From Actinopolymorpha cephalotaxi (GTDB lineage: Bacteria; Actinomycetota; Actinomycetes; Propionibacteriales; Actinopolymorphaceae): a stretch of DNA of 64,000 nucleotides. Numbering within the stretch: the first letter of the stretch is position 1; every line of letters starts with the position of its first letter. The notes beneath the pieces were generated by a model, which worked only from the letters and a program-made list of their open reading frames with translations, was not told the DNA's origin and searched no databases. The stretch is from the NCBI RefSeq assembly GCF_013408535.1, contig NZ_JACBZA010000001.1, positions 6,656,850-6,720,849 of the forward strand, in the 5' to 3' direction. Below are positions 25,081 through 32,669 of the stretch, in pieces. Position numbers and translations under genes: made by a program.

Positions 25081-25260
25081 TCAACCCCCGTGAGAGGAGA
25101 CCGCGGACCACGGTCGCTCCGGCGCGGGTCTTTCGGGGGACCCCGAAGGACCCTCCGGGCGCGCTGTGGCGGCCAGGGTCAGCCGGCGGTACTCCCGCGG
25201 CGGCAGGCCGTACGCCGCTCGGAGTCCGCTGGTCCCTTCCTCCCCGAATCGCCGCCACCG
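25081..25260 (-). pseudogene. Relic of an AraC-type HTH C-terminus
   Basis: On the minus strand a short frame reads RRFGEEGTSGLRAAYGLPPR followed by EYRRL and a Pro/Glu tail to a TGA at 25083-25081. RAAYGLPPREYRRL matches the end of the second helix-turn-helix of AraC/GlxA-type regulators (usually F-R-R-x-[FY]-G-x-x-P-x-x-Y-R-R). The frame is closed by a stop directly upstream, and the adjacent frame reads GLTVAAIR, which would fit the preceding helix after a frameshift. No start or N-terminal domain remains. Tentative, because only about 20 residues carry the signal. Confidence 0.4.
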
Positions 25261-25324
25261 TCAGTCCGGGCGTCACATCGGGTGCGTCGGCGGCGTCCTC
25301 AGTGTGCGCGCGGAATGCGAAGAA

Positions 25325-25354
25325 CCGTACATCCACAAGCCGTACATTCACGAG
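25325..25354 (+). repeat. Tandem 15-bp repeat upstream of the six-cysteine protein
   Basis: CCGTACATCCACAAG (25325-25339) is followed directly by CCGTACATTCACGAG (25340-25354), 13 of 15 identical. It sits 13 nt before the start codon, and its second copy runs into the GAGGGG ribosome binding site. It could be a regulator site or a slippage product. Confidence 0.6.
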
Positions 25355-25366
25355 GGGAACAGTCCG

Positions 25367-25897
25367 ATGAAGACCTTCACACTGGCGGTCGCCGCGGTCG
25401 CGGCGGTCGCGGCGTTCGGAGCCCTGGCCGCAGCGCCGGCGGCCCACGCCACCAGCCTTTCCACCGGCGCTCCCGGCGCCACCACCAGTCAGGCCACCAC
25501 CAGCCAGGCGAGTACGCCGGCGAGCCTCGTGCACCCGGCGGCGTACGAGCTCGACCAGGCGAAGGCCGGCACCCCTCCCTCGTTCGCGAGCGGCGAGTGC
25601 GTGACCGGACGTGGGTCCAAGGTGTGCTTCAAGCGGCACGGTGACGTGATCTGGGTGCAGAGCACCGCGGGGGACGCCCGCTGGGAGAACTGGCTCAGGA
25701 ACAGCACCGGCTGGCACAAGTGGCGTTCCGGGGAGTGCACGAACACCCACATCGGCTGGGGCTACTGCAACAAGGACTTCTACGAGGACAGCTCGAAGAA
25801 CATCCTCGGCGGGTACGGAAGCGGCCTTCGGCTGCAGTCCTGCCCCGTCAACACCGGCTACTGCAGCCCGCAGATCTGGATCCGGAACAACGCGTAG
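25367..25897 (+). CDS. Secreted six-cysteine protein of unknown function
   Basis: A 176-residue exported protein I do not recognise. A signal peptide (MKTFTLAVAAVAAVAAFGAL, cleavage likely after AHA at residue 28) is followed by a Thr/Ser/Ala/Gln linker and then a compact domain of about 100 residues. Its six cysteines are C78, C87, C114, C124, C149 and C156, spaced as three close pairs, which suggests three local disulfides. The domain is rich in Trp, Gly and Asn (WENWLRNSTGWHKW, CTNTHIGWGYC), as in carbohydrate-binding or inhibitor folds, but that is only an impression. ATG with GAGGGG 9 nt upstream. A perfect 14-bp hairpin terminator follows. Confidence 0.8.
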   Translation: MKTFTLAVAAVAAVAAFGALAAAPAAHATSLSTGAPGATTSQATTSQASTPASLVHPAAYELDQAKAGTPPSFASGECVTGRGSKVCFKRHGDVIWVQSTAGDARWENWLRNSTGWHKWRSGECTNTHIGWGYCNKDFYEDSSKNILGGYGSGLRLQSCPVNTGYCSPQIWIRNNA

Positions 25898-25922
25898 CCC
25901 TGCCGAGAGCATGGGACCTGGA

Positions 25923-25959
25923 CGAGGGTGGGGGAGGCCACCGATCTCCCCCACCCTCG
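25923..25959. terminator. Perfect 14-bp hairpin terminator
   Basis: CGAGGGTGGGGGAG (25923-25936) pairs without mismatch with CTCCCCCACCCTCG (25946-25959) across a 9-nt loop, 26 nt after the secreted protein's stop. It is closely related in sequence to the hairpin at 26809-26850 on the other side of the peptidase E gene. Confidence 0.85.
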
Positions 25960-26076
25960 CTCACGTCACGGTGGTGTCCTCCGTTCGGCAACGGTACGTT
26001 TCGGCCGTGGACCCGCGTCTCACGTCGGGACCACCTACGTCGGAACCGCACCGTCGCACTCGAATCGGGAGGCGTC

Positions 26077-26760
26077 TTGAAGCTTCTTCTCACCTCCGGT
26101 GGCGTCACGAACAGCACCATCCGTGAGGCGCTCGTCGATCTACTGGGCAAGCCGATCGCCGAGTCGACCGCCCTGTGCATCCCCACTGCGATGTACGGGC
26201 ACCCCTCGGTCGGCCCTGGGACCAGGGCGTGGCAGTTCATCAGCGGGAACTCCACGAACCCCATGGTCGACCTGGGCTGGAAGTCCGTCGGCGTGCTGGA
26301 GCTCACCGCGCTGCCCAGCCTCGACGAGGAGCGCTGGGTGCCGCTGGTCCGCGAGACCGACGTCCTGCTGGTGGCCGGCGGTGACGTCCTTTACCTGTGC
26401 CACTGGATGCGGCAGTCCGGGCTGGCGGACCTGCTCCCGTCGCTGACCGACACGGTCTGGGTCGGCCTGAGCGCCGGGAGCATGGTGATGACCCCCGAGG
26501 TCGGGGAGGACTTCATCCAGTGGCGGCCACCGAACGGTGACGAATCCACGTTGGGCCTCGTCGACTTCTCGATCTGCCCGCACCTGGCTCCCGACGGCAT
26601 GCCGGGCAACTCCATGGCCGAGGCGGAGGCATGGGCGGCCGGCATCTCTGGTCCGGCGTACGTCATGGACGACGAGACGGCCGTCACGGTGGTCGACGGC
26701 ACCGTCGAGGTCGTGTCGGAAGGGCAGTGGAAACACCTTCCCGCCCTGGCCGCACAGTAG
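26077..26760 (+). CDS. Peptidase E-like (family S51) protein
   Basis: A 227-residue class-I glutamine-amidotransferase-fold protein of the peptidase E/cyanophycinase type. VLLVAGGDVLYLCHWM gives the family GG[DN] motif, and VGLSAGSMVM carries the nucleophilic serine near residue 128; FSICPHLAPDGMPGNS contains the histidine region. These enzymes cleave Asp-X dipeptides or act on related substrates. The start is TTG 26077, chosen because GGGAGG precedes it and the fold begins at once (LKLLLTSGG). The gene is isolated between two related hairpins and ends convergently with the aminopeptidase gene. Confidence 0.83.
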   Translation: MKLLLTSGGVTNSTIREALVDLLGKPIAESTALCIPTAMYGHPSVGPGTRAWQFISGNSTNPMVDLGWKSVGVLELTALPSLDEERWVPLVRETDVLLVAGGDVLYLCHWMRQSGLADLLPSLTDTVWVGLSAGSMVMTPEVGEDFIQWRPPNGDESTLGLVDFSICPHLAPDGMPGNSMAEAEAWAAGISGPAYVMDDETAVTVVDGTVEVVSEGQWKHLPALAAQ

Positions 26761-26808
26761 GCCGGATCCAGGAGGCCCGATCCAGGAGGCCGCACCCAGG
26801 ACGCACAC

Positions 26809-26850
26809 AGAGGGTGGGGAGGAGACCGTCGATCTCCTTCCCCACCCTCT
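26809..26850. terminator. Bidirectional hairpin terminator, sequence relative of 25923-25959
   Basis: AGAGGGTGGGGAGGAGA (26809-26825) pairs with TCTCCTTCCCCACCCTCT (26833-26850) with one bulged base. It lies between the converging peptidase E and aminopeptidase C genes. Like the hairpin before peptidase E, it contains GAGGGTGGGG and GATCTCC and is followed by CACGTCAC. Confidence 0.85.
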
Positions 26851-26904
26851 CCCACGTCACCGGGACCGTCGTCCCGTGTCGCCGCCGCCGGCGCCTGCCG
26901 CCGC

Positions 26905-28245
26905 CTATCGCGCGCGGGCGAGCGCACCCATCGGGTCCCAGGCCGGCAGGACGATCGGCTCCTCCGACAGCGCCTCCCGTAGTTCCTCGGGCAGCGCGTC
27001 CCGGTGGACGGCGATCTCGAAGACGTACTCGTCGAACCACGAGTCGTTCATCGTGTAGAAGCCCTTGTCGGCGTCCTTGTCGCCCCAGCTGTTCTCCACC
27101 CGCCAGCGGCGGGTCTGCTCGCCGTCGACGTCGACGCCGGTGAACAGCATGGCGTGCGTCATCGCGGTCTCGTGGTAGAGCAGCCGCTCGGCCTTGTCCA
27201 GGTCGAACGTCGTGTCGTAGACCGAGCCGGTGTCGTACAGGTCGGCGTCCCAGATGCCGATGTCGCGCCGCATCATCTTCCCGACGTCGCAGCCGAACCA
27301 CACCGGCTGGCCGTTCACGATGGACTCCCGGGCGAGCCGCTTCATCACCGCCATGTCGACGTTGAGGTAGACGACCGCTCCGCCGCCGACGACGTTGCCC
27401 AGCTGGTCGACGGTGAACGTCCGGCCGCGCGGGCTGGTCTCCCGCGGGTCGTGCACGAGGCACACGTAGTCGTCGACCGGGATCCCGACGTAGCGCTGGG
27501 CGAACTCCAGCGGGGTGAGGTCGCCGTCGCGGTGGAACACCCGGTCCTTGTCCGTCCACTGCCAGGTGAACGTCTCCGGCGGCGTGCCGAGGTGCATGCA
27601 CAGCGCCCGGTGCACGACGTCCAGCAGCTGCCGCTTGTGGGACCGGGCCGCGTCGGCCCCGCCGTCGCCGGCTGCCAGCGCCCGCAGGTCGCGGGCGCCC
27701 TGGCGGAGCAGCTGGCGCAGGACGGAGTTCATCCGGCCGGTCGAGGACGAGCTCTGCGTCTCCGGCATCGCGGACTTGGGGACCAGCCCGTGCTTGCGGA
27801 CCAGCGCCGCGAACATGTTCCACTGGCCGCCGTCACCGGCGACGTCGGTGAGCAGGAACGCGACCGTCCGGTCGTCGAGGTCCCGGTCGGCGGTGTCGAT
27901 GATCGCCTCGAGGAAGTAGTTCGCGCGTTCGAGCTTGTCCCAGAACATCACGTGGTTCTGGGAGAACTCGAACGACTTGAGGTTCATCCGCCGCATGGCC
28001 CCGACCCGCAGCAGGTTCAGGCCGGCGAACATCCAGCAGCGGCCGCTGTTCTTCTGGTTGGTGGCGGACCAGTCGTCGAGCAGGTGGGAGACGGAATGGT
28101 CGGTGCGTACGACGATCTCGCGGTCCAGGGTGAGGTCGTCGAGGGTGGTCTGGGTCAGCGCGTTCTGGACGAGGCGGTAGGCCGGGTTGCGGGTGAAGCT
28201 CTTGCGCAGGAGCGCGACGTCATCGGCGGTGAGTGACGCATCCAT
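26905..28245 (-). CDS. Aminopeptidase C / bleomycin hydrolase-like cysteine peptidase
   Basis: Family C1B cysteine aminopeptidase, 446 aa, a cytosolic papain-fold enzyme that usually assembles as a hexamer. The catalytic cysteine is C70 in NQKNSGRCWMFAG, the histidine is in MTHAMLFTG, and the asparagine in VENSWGDK, in the order typical of the family. FSQNHVMFWDKLERANYFLE is another signature. The length is that of PepC and bleomycin hydrolases. ATG 28245, with GGAGGG about 10 nt upstream. No signal peptide. It probably trims peptides; bleomycin-like inactivation is possible but not shown. Confidence 0.92.
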   Translation of the reverse strand: MDASLTADDVALLRKSFTRNPAYRLVQNALTQTTLDDLTLDREIVVRTDHSVSHLLDDWSATNQKNSGRCWMFAGLNLLRVGAMRRMNLKSFEFSQNHVMFWDKLERANYFLEAIIDTADRDLDDRTVAFLLTDVAGDGGQWNMFAALVRKHGLVPKSAMPETQSSSSTGRMNSVLRQLLRQGARDLRALAAGDGGADAARSHKRQLLDVVHRALCMHLGTPPETFTWQWTDKDRVFHRDGDLTPLEFAQRYVGIPVDDYVCLVHDPRETSPRGRTFTVDQLGNVVGGGAVVYLNVDMAVMKRLARESIVNGQPVWFGCDVGKMMRRDIGIWDADLYDTGSVYDTTFDLDKAERLLYHETAMTHAMLFTGVDVDGEQTRRWRVENSWGDKDADKGFYTMNDSWFDEYVFEIAVHRDALPEELREALSEEPIVLPAWDPMGALARAR

Positions 28246-28290
28246 GACGGGGGAACCCTCCAGGCTGGTCGGTGGCGGTAGCACAGACCC

Positions 28291-28296
28291 TAGACT
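28291..28296 (+). promoter_or_regulatory. TAGACT -10 element of the DUF202 pair
   Basis: CCCTAGACTCG here is almost identical to the sequence placed 7 nt before the start codons at 53505 and 54277. If used, transcription would begin near 28304, giving a leader of about 44 nt with the RBS GGAG before the DUF202 gene. Confidence 0.5.
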
Positions 28297-28347
28297 CGTG
28301 CCGCCGCGTTGTCGGCAGCCCAACGGCAAGATCGACGGAGCGTGATC

Positions 28348-28686
28348 ATGGGCGGTACCGAACCCGACTACCGCTTCAGCCTGGCCAACGAGCGCACCTT
28401 CCTCGCCTATCTGCGGACCGGCCTCGCGCTGGGTGCGGCCGGAGTGGCGGCGGTCCAGTTCCTGACCTCGGTGGAGCCGGCCTGGCTGCGGCGGCTGTTC
28501 GGCCTCGTGCTCGCGGTCGGGGGCGTCGCCACCACCCTCGGCGCCTACGTCCGGTGGCGGCGCACGGGTGCCGCGATGCGCCGGGGCGCGCCGCTTCCGG
28601 CCACGCTGATGCCGCTCGGGCTGGCGTTCACGGTGTTCGTGGTGACCGGCCTGGCGATCTACCTGATCGCGTTCGGCCAGCGGTAG
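28348..28686 (+). CDS. DUF202/YidH-family membrane protein
   Basis: A 112-residue inner-membrane protein with three hydrophobic segments: LAYLRTGLALGAAGVAAVQF, LFGLVLAVGGVATTLGAYV and LGLAFTVFVVTGLAIYLIAF. The N-terminal YRFSLANERTFLAYLRTGLA is the DUF202 signature. Function is unknown. ATG 28348 is used, with GGAG 7 nt upstream; an in-frame GTG at 28342 is too close to that RBS. It is followed after 44 nt by a second DUF202-type gene in the same direction. Confidence 0.9.
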   Translation: MGGTEPDYRFSLANERTFLAYLRTGLALGAAGVAAVQFLTSVEPAWLRRLFGLVLAVGGVATTLGAYVRWRRTGAAMRRGAPLPATLMPLGLAFTVFVVTGLAIYLIAFGQR

Positions 28687-28730
28687 ACCACAGCGGTAGC
28701 CGACGGCGACCGACGGGACGGAGGTACGTG

Positions 28731-29057
28731 ATGAGCGGGCCCGCGCGGCTTCCCTCCCGGGAGGGCCAGCTCGAACGCACGGCGCTGGCCTGGAACCGCA
28801 CCGTCCTGGTCCTGGCGGTCAACGGCGCGCTGCTGGTGCGCAGTGCGCCCGCCTGTGGCACGTGGGCCGAAGTAGCCGGATTGTGCGTACTTTCTGTCAC
28901 TCTTGCCGCGTGGGCCGTCACGAATCGTGCATACCGGCGTCAGTGGGCCGGACCCACTGAGGCCCTGCTCACCCGCGGCATGTTCACTGTCGTAGCCGTC
29001 GTGGTGTTCGTGGGCGTGGGGATCCTCGACCTGCTGGCGGTGCTCACCCATCGCTGA
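28731..29057 (+). CDS. Second DUF202-type membrane protein
   Basis: A 108-residue membrane protein, with LERTALAWNRTVLVLAVNGALL matching the DUF202 N-terminal pattern in altered form, then two more hydrophobic segments (VAGLCVLSVTLAAWAVT and GMFTVVAVVVFVGVGILDLL). It likely pairs with the preceding DUF202 protein; such genes often occur in tandem. ATG 28731 has GGAGG 6 nt upstream. Function unknown. Confidence 0.85.
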   Translation: MSGPARLPSREGQLERTALAWNRTVLVLAVNGALLVRSAPACGTWAEVAGLCVLSVTLAAWAVTNRAYRRQWAGPTEALLTRGMFTVVAVVVFVGVGILDLLAVLTHR

Positions 29058-29212
29058 GCGACAGTTTGCCCCACCGTCCGACCGCTCCGTGCCAGGTCGC
29101 CGACCTGCCCGTTGACCCACTCCCGCCCCGCCGACGAGCCGAAACCAGACCACAAGCCCTAGCATGGCCCTGGCCTGCTCGCCGACGGGGACCGTTCGAC
29201 AGGAGTTTCGCC

Positions 29213-29830
29213 GTGCGCTTCCGATTCACTCCGGTGGACACGACGTTCTACGACCTCTTCGCCAAGTCCGCCAGCATCCTGGTCGACGGCGCCCGGCTGT
29301 TCGCCGAGCTGCTCGCCCACGACGCCGACCGACAGGCCAGTGCCCGGCTGATGAAGGACGCCGAGCACCGGGCCGACGAGGCGACCCACGAGATCATCCG
29401 CCGGGTCAACAGCACCTTCGTCACGCCGTTCGACCGCGAGGACATCTACCGCCTCGCCGCCGGCCTGGACGACGTCATGGACTACATGGAGGCGGCGGTC
29501 GACTCGATCGTCCTCTACGAGCTCGACCAGCTGCCGGAGGGACTCGAGCAGCAGGTCGAGGTGCTCCAGCGGGCCGCCGCGCTCACCGCCGAGGCGATGC
29601 CGCGGCTGCGGACGATGCGCGACCTGGAGGAGTACTGGATCGAGGTCAACCGGCTGGAGAACCTCGGTGACCAGATCCACCGGCAGATGCTCGCCAAGTT
29701 GTTCAGTGGCGCCTACGACGCGTTGACCGTGCTGAAGCTCAAGGACGTGATCGAGCTCGTCGAGCTCGCCGTCGACGCGTTCGAGAAGGTCGCCAACACG
29801 GTCGAGCAGATCGCGGTCAAGGAGTCGTGA
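29213..29830 (+). CDS. DUF47 (PhoU-like) Pit accessory protein
   Basis: A 205-residue all-helical PhoU-related protein. MRFRFTPVDTTFYDLFAKSA, AEHRADEATHEIIRRVNSTF and PFDREDIYRLAAGLDDVMDYME are signatures of DUF47 proteins, which typically sit beside and modulate Pit phosphate transporters. Acidic E/D-xxx-D positions on the helices resemble the metal-binding sites of PhoU. GTG 29213 with AGGAG 7 nt upstream; a TAGCAT -10-like hexamer lies at 29160-29165. The Pit gene begins 44 nt downstream, so the two form an operon. Confidence 0.92.
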   Translation: MRFRFTPVDTTFYDLFAKSASILVDGARLFAELLAHDADRQASARLMKDAEHRADEATHEIIRRVNSTFVTPFDREDIYRLAAGLDDVMDYMEAAVDSIVLYELDQLPEGLEQQVEVLQRAAALTAEAMPRLRTMRDLEEYWIEVNRLENLGDQIHRQMLAKLFSGAYDALTVLKLKDVIELVELAVDAFEKVANTVEQIAVKES

Positions 29831-29874
29831 GTACGCCGGTACGCGCGGGCTCCCGCCCGGGGTCTGGAGGATAG

Positions 29875-30870
29875 ATGGAGCTCGCCCTCGTCGCCGCGGT
29901 CGTCCTGATCGCCCTGGCGTTCGACTACACCAACGGTTTCCACGACGCGGCGAACGCGATCGCGTCGTCGGTGTCCACCCGCGCGCTCACCCCGCGCACC
30001 GCCCTCGCGCTGGCCGCGGTGATGAACCTCGCCGGCGCGCTGATCTCCGAAGGCGTGGCCGAGACGATCGGCAGCGGCATCATCACTCCGGAGACCGACG
30101 CGCACGGCATGACGGTCGTCCTGTCCGGCCTGATCGGCGCGATCAGCTGGAACCTCCTGACCTGGTGGCTCGGCCTGCCGTCGTCCTCCTCGCACGCCCT
30201 GATCGGCGGGCTGATCGGCGCCGGCCTGGCCGCGTCGGCCTCGGTGCACTGGGCGACGATCGGCAAGAAGGTCCTGCTCCCGATGGTGCTGTCGCCGCTG
30301 ATCGGGTTCGTTCTCGCGTACGTCGTGATGCTCAGCCTGCTGTGGATCTTCCGGAAGGCGAACCCGAGCCGGGCCTACCGCGGCTTCCGCGCCGGGCAGT
30401 CGGTGTCGGCGGCGGCGATGGCGTTCGGGCACGGACTGCAGGACGCCCAGAAGACGATGGGTGTCATCGTGCTCGCCCTGGTCACGGCCGGTCTGCACAC
30501 CGGGACCGACGTCCCGCTGTGGGTGAAGCTGGCCGCGGCCACCGCGATCGCCCTCGGTACGTACTCCGGCGGCTGGCGGATCATGCGCACCCTCGGGCGC
30601 CGGGTGATCAAGCTCGACCCGGCCCGCGGCATCGCGGCGGACAGCACGGCCTCCGTGGTGCTCTACGTGATGGCGATCGGCTTCCACGCCCCGGTCTCGA
30701 CCACCCACACGGTGAGCGCGGCGATCATGGGCGTCGGGTCGACGCAGCGGCTGTCGGCGGTGCGCTGGGGCGTGGCGGGCAACATCGTCACCGCCTGGGT
30801 GCTCACCATCCCGGCGGCGGCCGCGGTCGCCGCGGTCGTCTACTACGCCGCCCGGCTCGTCCTGCCCTGA
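29875..30870 (+). CDS. pit: Low-affinity inorganic phosphate transporter (PiT)
   Basis: Cation-coupled phosphate permease of the PiT family, 331 aa, cytoplasmic membrane. FDYTNGFHDAANAIA near residue 17 and ISWNLLTWWLGLPSSSSHAL near residue 85 form the first PiT repeat. FGHGLQDAQKTMGVI and APVSTTHTVSAAIMG form the inverted second repeat. About ten hydrophobic segments are seen. It probably imports metal-phosphate when phosphate is plentiful, complementing the high-affinity Pst system that faces it. Confidence 0.95.
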   Translation: MELALVAAVVLIALAFDYTNGFHDAANAIASSVSTRALTPRTALALAAVMNLAGALISEGVAETIGSGIITPETDAHGMTVVLSGLIGAISWNLLTWWLGLPSSSSHALIGGLIGAGLAASASVHWATIGKKVLLPMVLSPLIGFVLAYVVMLSLLWIFRKANPSRAYRGFRAGQSVSAAAMAFGHGLQDAQKTMGVIVLALVTAGLHTGTDVPLWVKLAAATAIALGTYSGGWRIMRTLGRRVIKLDPARGIAADSTASVVLYVMAIGFHAPVSTTHTVSAAIMGVGSTQRLSAVRWGVAGNIVTAWVLTIPAAAAVAAVVYYAARLVLP

Positions 30871-30881
30871 CCGGCTACCGG

Positions 30882-30944
30882 CTGACCGGCCGGCCGACCG
30901 ACTCTGCGTCGGCGGTCCGCCGGTCGGCCGAAGCGGCCGGTCAG
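30882..30944. terminator. Terminator between converging pit and pstB
   Basis: CTGACCGGCC then GGCCGACCG (30882-30900) pair with CGGTCGGCC (30921-30929) and GGCCGGTCAG (30935-30944); only five bases interrupt the right arm. The loop is 20 nt. It lies between convergent stops and can act in both directions. Confidence 0.75.
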
Positions 30945-30956
30945 CGGACCGGCCGG

Positions 30957-31733
30957 TCAGCCGAACCGGCCGGTGATGTAGGCCTCGGTGGCCTTCTCCG
31001 ACGGGTTGGAGAAGATCTTCTGCGTACTGTCCATCTCGATCAGGTGCCCCGGCTTGCCCTGACCGGACAGGTTGAAGAACGCCGTGGCGTCGGACACCCG
31101 GGCCGCCTGCTGCATGTTGTGCGTCACGATGACGATCGTGAAGCGTTCCTTCAGCTGGGAGATCAGGTCCTCGATCGCCAGCGTGGAGATCGGGTCCAGC
31201 GCCGAGCACGGTTCGTCCATGAGCAGCACCTGCGGCTCCACGGCGATCGCCCGGGCGATGCACAGCCGCTGCTGCTGACCACCCGACAGTGAGCCGCCGG
31301 GCCGGTTCAGCCGGTCGTGCACTTCCTTCCACAGGTTCGCGCCCTGCAGGGAGCGCTCCACCGCGTCGTCCAGCACGCTCTTCTGGCGTACGCCGTTCAG
31401 CTTCAGCCCGGCCGCCACGTTGTCGTAGATCGACATGGTCGGGAACGGGTTGGGCCGCTGGAAGACCATGCCGACCACGCGGCGCACGGCCACCGGGTCG
31501 ACGTCGGATCCGTAGAGGTCCTGGTCGTCCAGCATGACCTTGCCCTCGACCCGGGCGCCGGGCACCACCTCGTGCATCCGGTTGAGGGTGCGCAGCATCG
31601 TCGACTTGCCGCACCCGGACGGCCCGATGAACGCGGTGACGTTGCGCGGCTCGACCGTCATGTTGACGCCCTCGACCGCCTTGAACGCGCCGTAGTAGAT
31701 GTCGAGGCCGGAGACATCGATTCGTTTCGCCAT
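30957..31733 (-). CDS. pstB: Phosphate ABC transporter ATPase PstB
   Basis: ATP-binding subunit of the high-affinity phosphate importer, 258 aa. Walker A is GPSGCGKST, the Q-loop region is [13 protein letters not shown], the signature motif is [15 protein letters not shown], and Walker B is [13 protein letters not shown] with [14 protein letters not shown] for the switch histidine. This order and the NPFP sequence are diagnostic for PstB. It is last in the pstSCAB operon, 21 nt after pstA. Confidence 0.97.
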   Translation of the reverse strand: MAKRIDVSGLDIYYGAFKAVEGVNMTVEPRNVTAFIGPSGCGKSTMLRTLNRMHEVVPGARVEGKVMLDDQDLYGSDVDPVAVRRVVGMVFQRPNPFPTMSIYDNVAAGLKLNGVRQKSVLDDAVERSLQGANLWKEVHDRLNRPGGSLSGGQQQRLCIARAIAVEPQVLLMDEPCSALDPISTLAIEDLISQLKERFTIVIVTHNMQQAARVSDATAFFNLSGQGKPGHLIEMDSTQKIFSNPSEKATEAYITGRFG

Positions 31734-31754
31734 GGTGTCTTCTTCCTCTGCTTT

Positions 31755-32669
31755 CTAACGCTTGCGTACGGCGCTGAACCGGGCGACGGCTCGCGCGAGA
31801 AGGTTGAGGACCAGTACCAGCAGGACCAGCGTCAGGGCCGCGGCCCAGGTGCGGTCCACGGCCGGCTGGAGTGACTCCGTACGGTCCTGGTTGATCATCG
31901 TGGGCAGGGCGGCCATGTTCCCCGCGAACGGGTTGAAGTTGATCCCGCTGGTGTAGGGGCCGAGGATCAGCAGCGGCGCGGTCTCGCCCATGATCCGGGC
32001 CAGGCCGAGCATCACGCCGGTGACGATGCCGCTGAACGCGGTGGGTACGACGACCTTCAGGATCGTCTTCCACCGGGGTACGCCGAGCGCGGCGGAGGCC
32101 TCGCGCAGCTCGTTCGGCACCAGCCGCAGCACCTCCTCGGTGAGCCGCAGCACGGTCGGCACCATCAGCAGGACGAGCGACAGGCTGACCGCGAACCCGA
32201 CCCGGCCGAAGCCGAACAGCGTCACCCACAGCGCGTAGACGAACAGCGCCGCGACGATGGACGGGATGCCGGTGAGGATGTCCACCATGAAGCTCACGGC
32301 GCGGGCGAGCGGGCCGCCCCGGCCGTACTCCACCAGGTAGATCGCGCCGAAGACGCCGATCGGCACCGAGACCAGGGCGCACATGGCCGCGGTGATCAGC
32401 GAGCCCACGATGGCGTGGTAGGCGCCGCCGCCGGCCGTCCGCGAGGTGATCCCGCGCTGGGACTGGCCCCACCAGTTCGGGTCCAGCAGGAGGTGGAAAC
32501 CCTTGCTCGCGACGGTCCACAGGATCCACACCAGCGGCACCAGCGCCAGCGCGAAGCAGGCCGCGACCAGCACGGTCGCCACCACGTTGCGGGCGGCGCG
32601 GCCCCTGGACCGGTTGCCGGTCAGGTCGAGGTGGGACCCGGCCGGACGGGCCGAGCTGAGCACACTCAC
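31755..32669 (-). CDS. pstA: Phosphate ABC transporter permease PstA
   Basis: Inner-membrane permease subunit, 304 aa, about six hydrophobic segments. EEVLRLVPNELREASAALGV followed by PRWKTILKVVVPTAFSGI is the EAA motif that contacts PstB. GTG start, overlapping the pstC stop by 4 bp (GTGA), so the two permeases are translationally coupled. The C-terminus is basic (FSAVRKR). Confidence 0.95.
   Translation of the reverse strand: MSVLSSARPAGSHLDLTGNRSRGRAARNVVATVLVAACFALALVPLVWILWTVASKGFHLLLDPNWWGQSQRGITSRTAGGGAYHAIVGSLITAAMCALVSVPIGVFGAIYLVEYGRGGPLARAVSFMVDILTGIPSIVAALFVYALWVTLFGFGRVGFAVSLSLVLLMVPTVLRLTEEVLRLVPNELREASAALGVPRWKTILKVVVPTAFSGIVTGVMLGLARIMGETAPLLILGPYTSGINFNPFAGNMAALPTMINQDRTESLQPAVDRTWAAALTLVLLVLVLNLLARAVARFSAVRKR

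Larger units (their letters stand above)
24978..25366. other. Intergenic region with hairpin, regulator relic and tandem repeat
   Basis: A 389-bp gap between divergent fdhA and the six-cysteine secreted protein. It holds the fdhA leader with a good RBS, a hairpin TTCGGG-GGAC-CCCGAA around 25132-25147, a degraded AraC-like C-terminus on the minus strand (25081-25260), and a tandem 15-bp repeat next to the start of the secreted protein gene. Confidence 0.5.
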
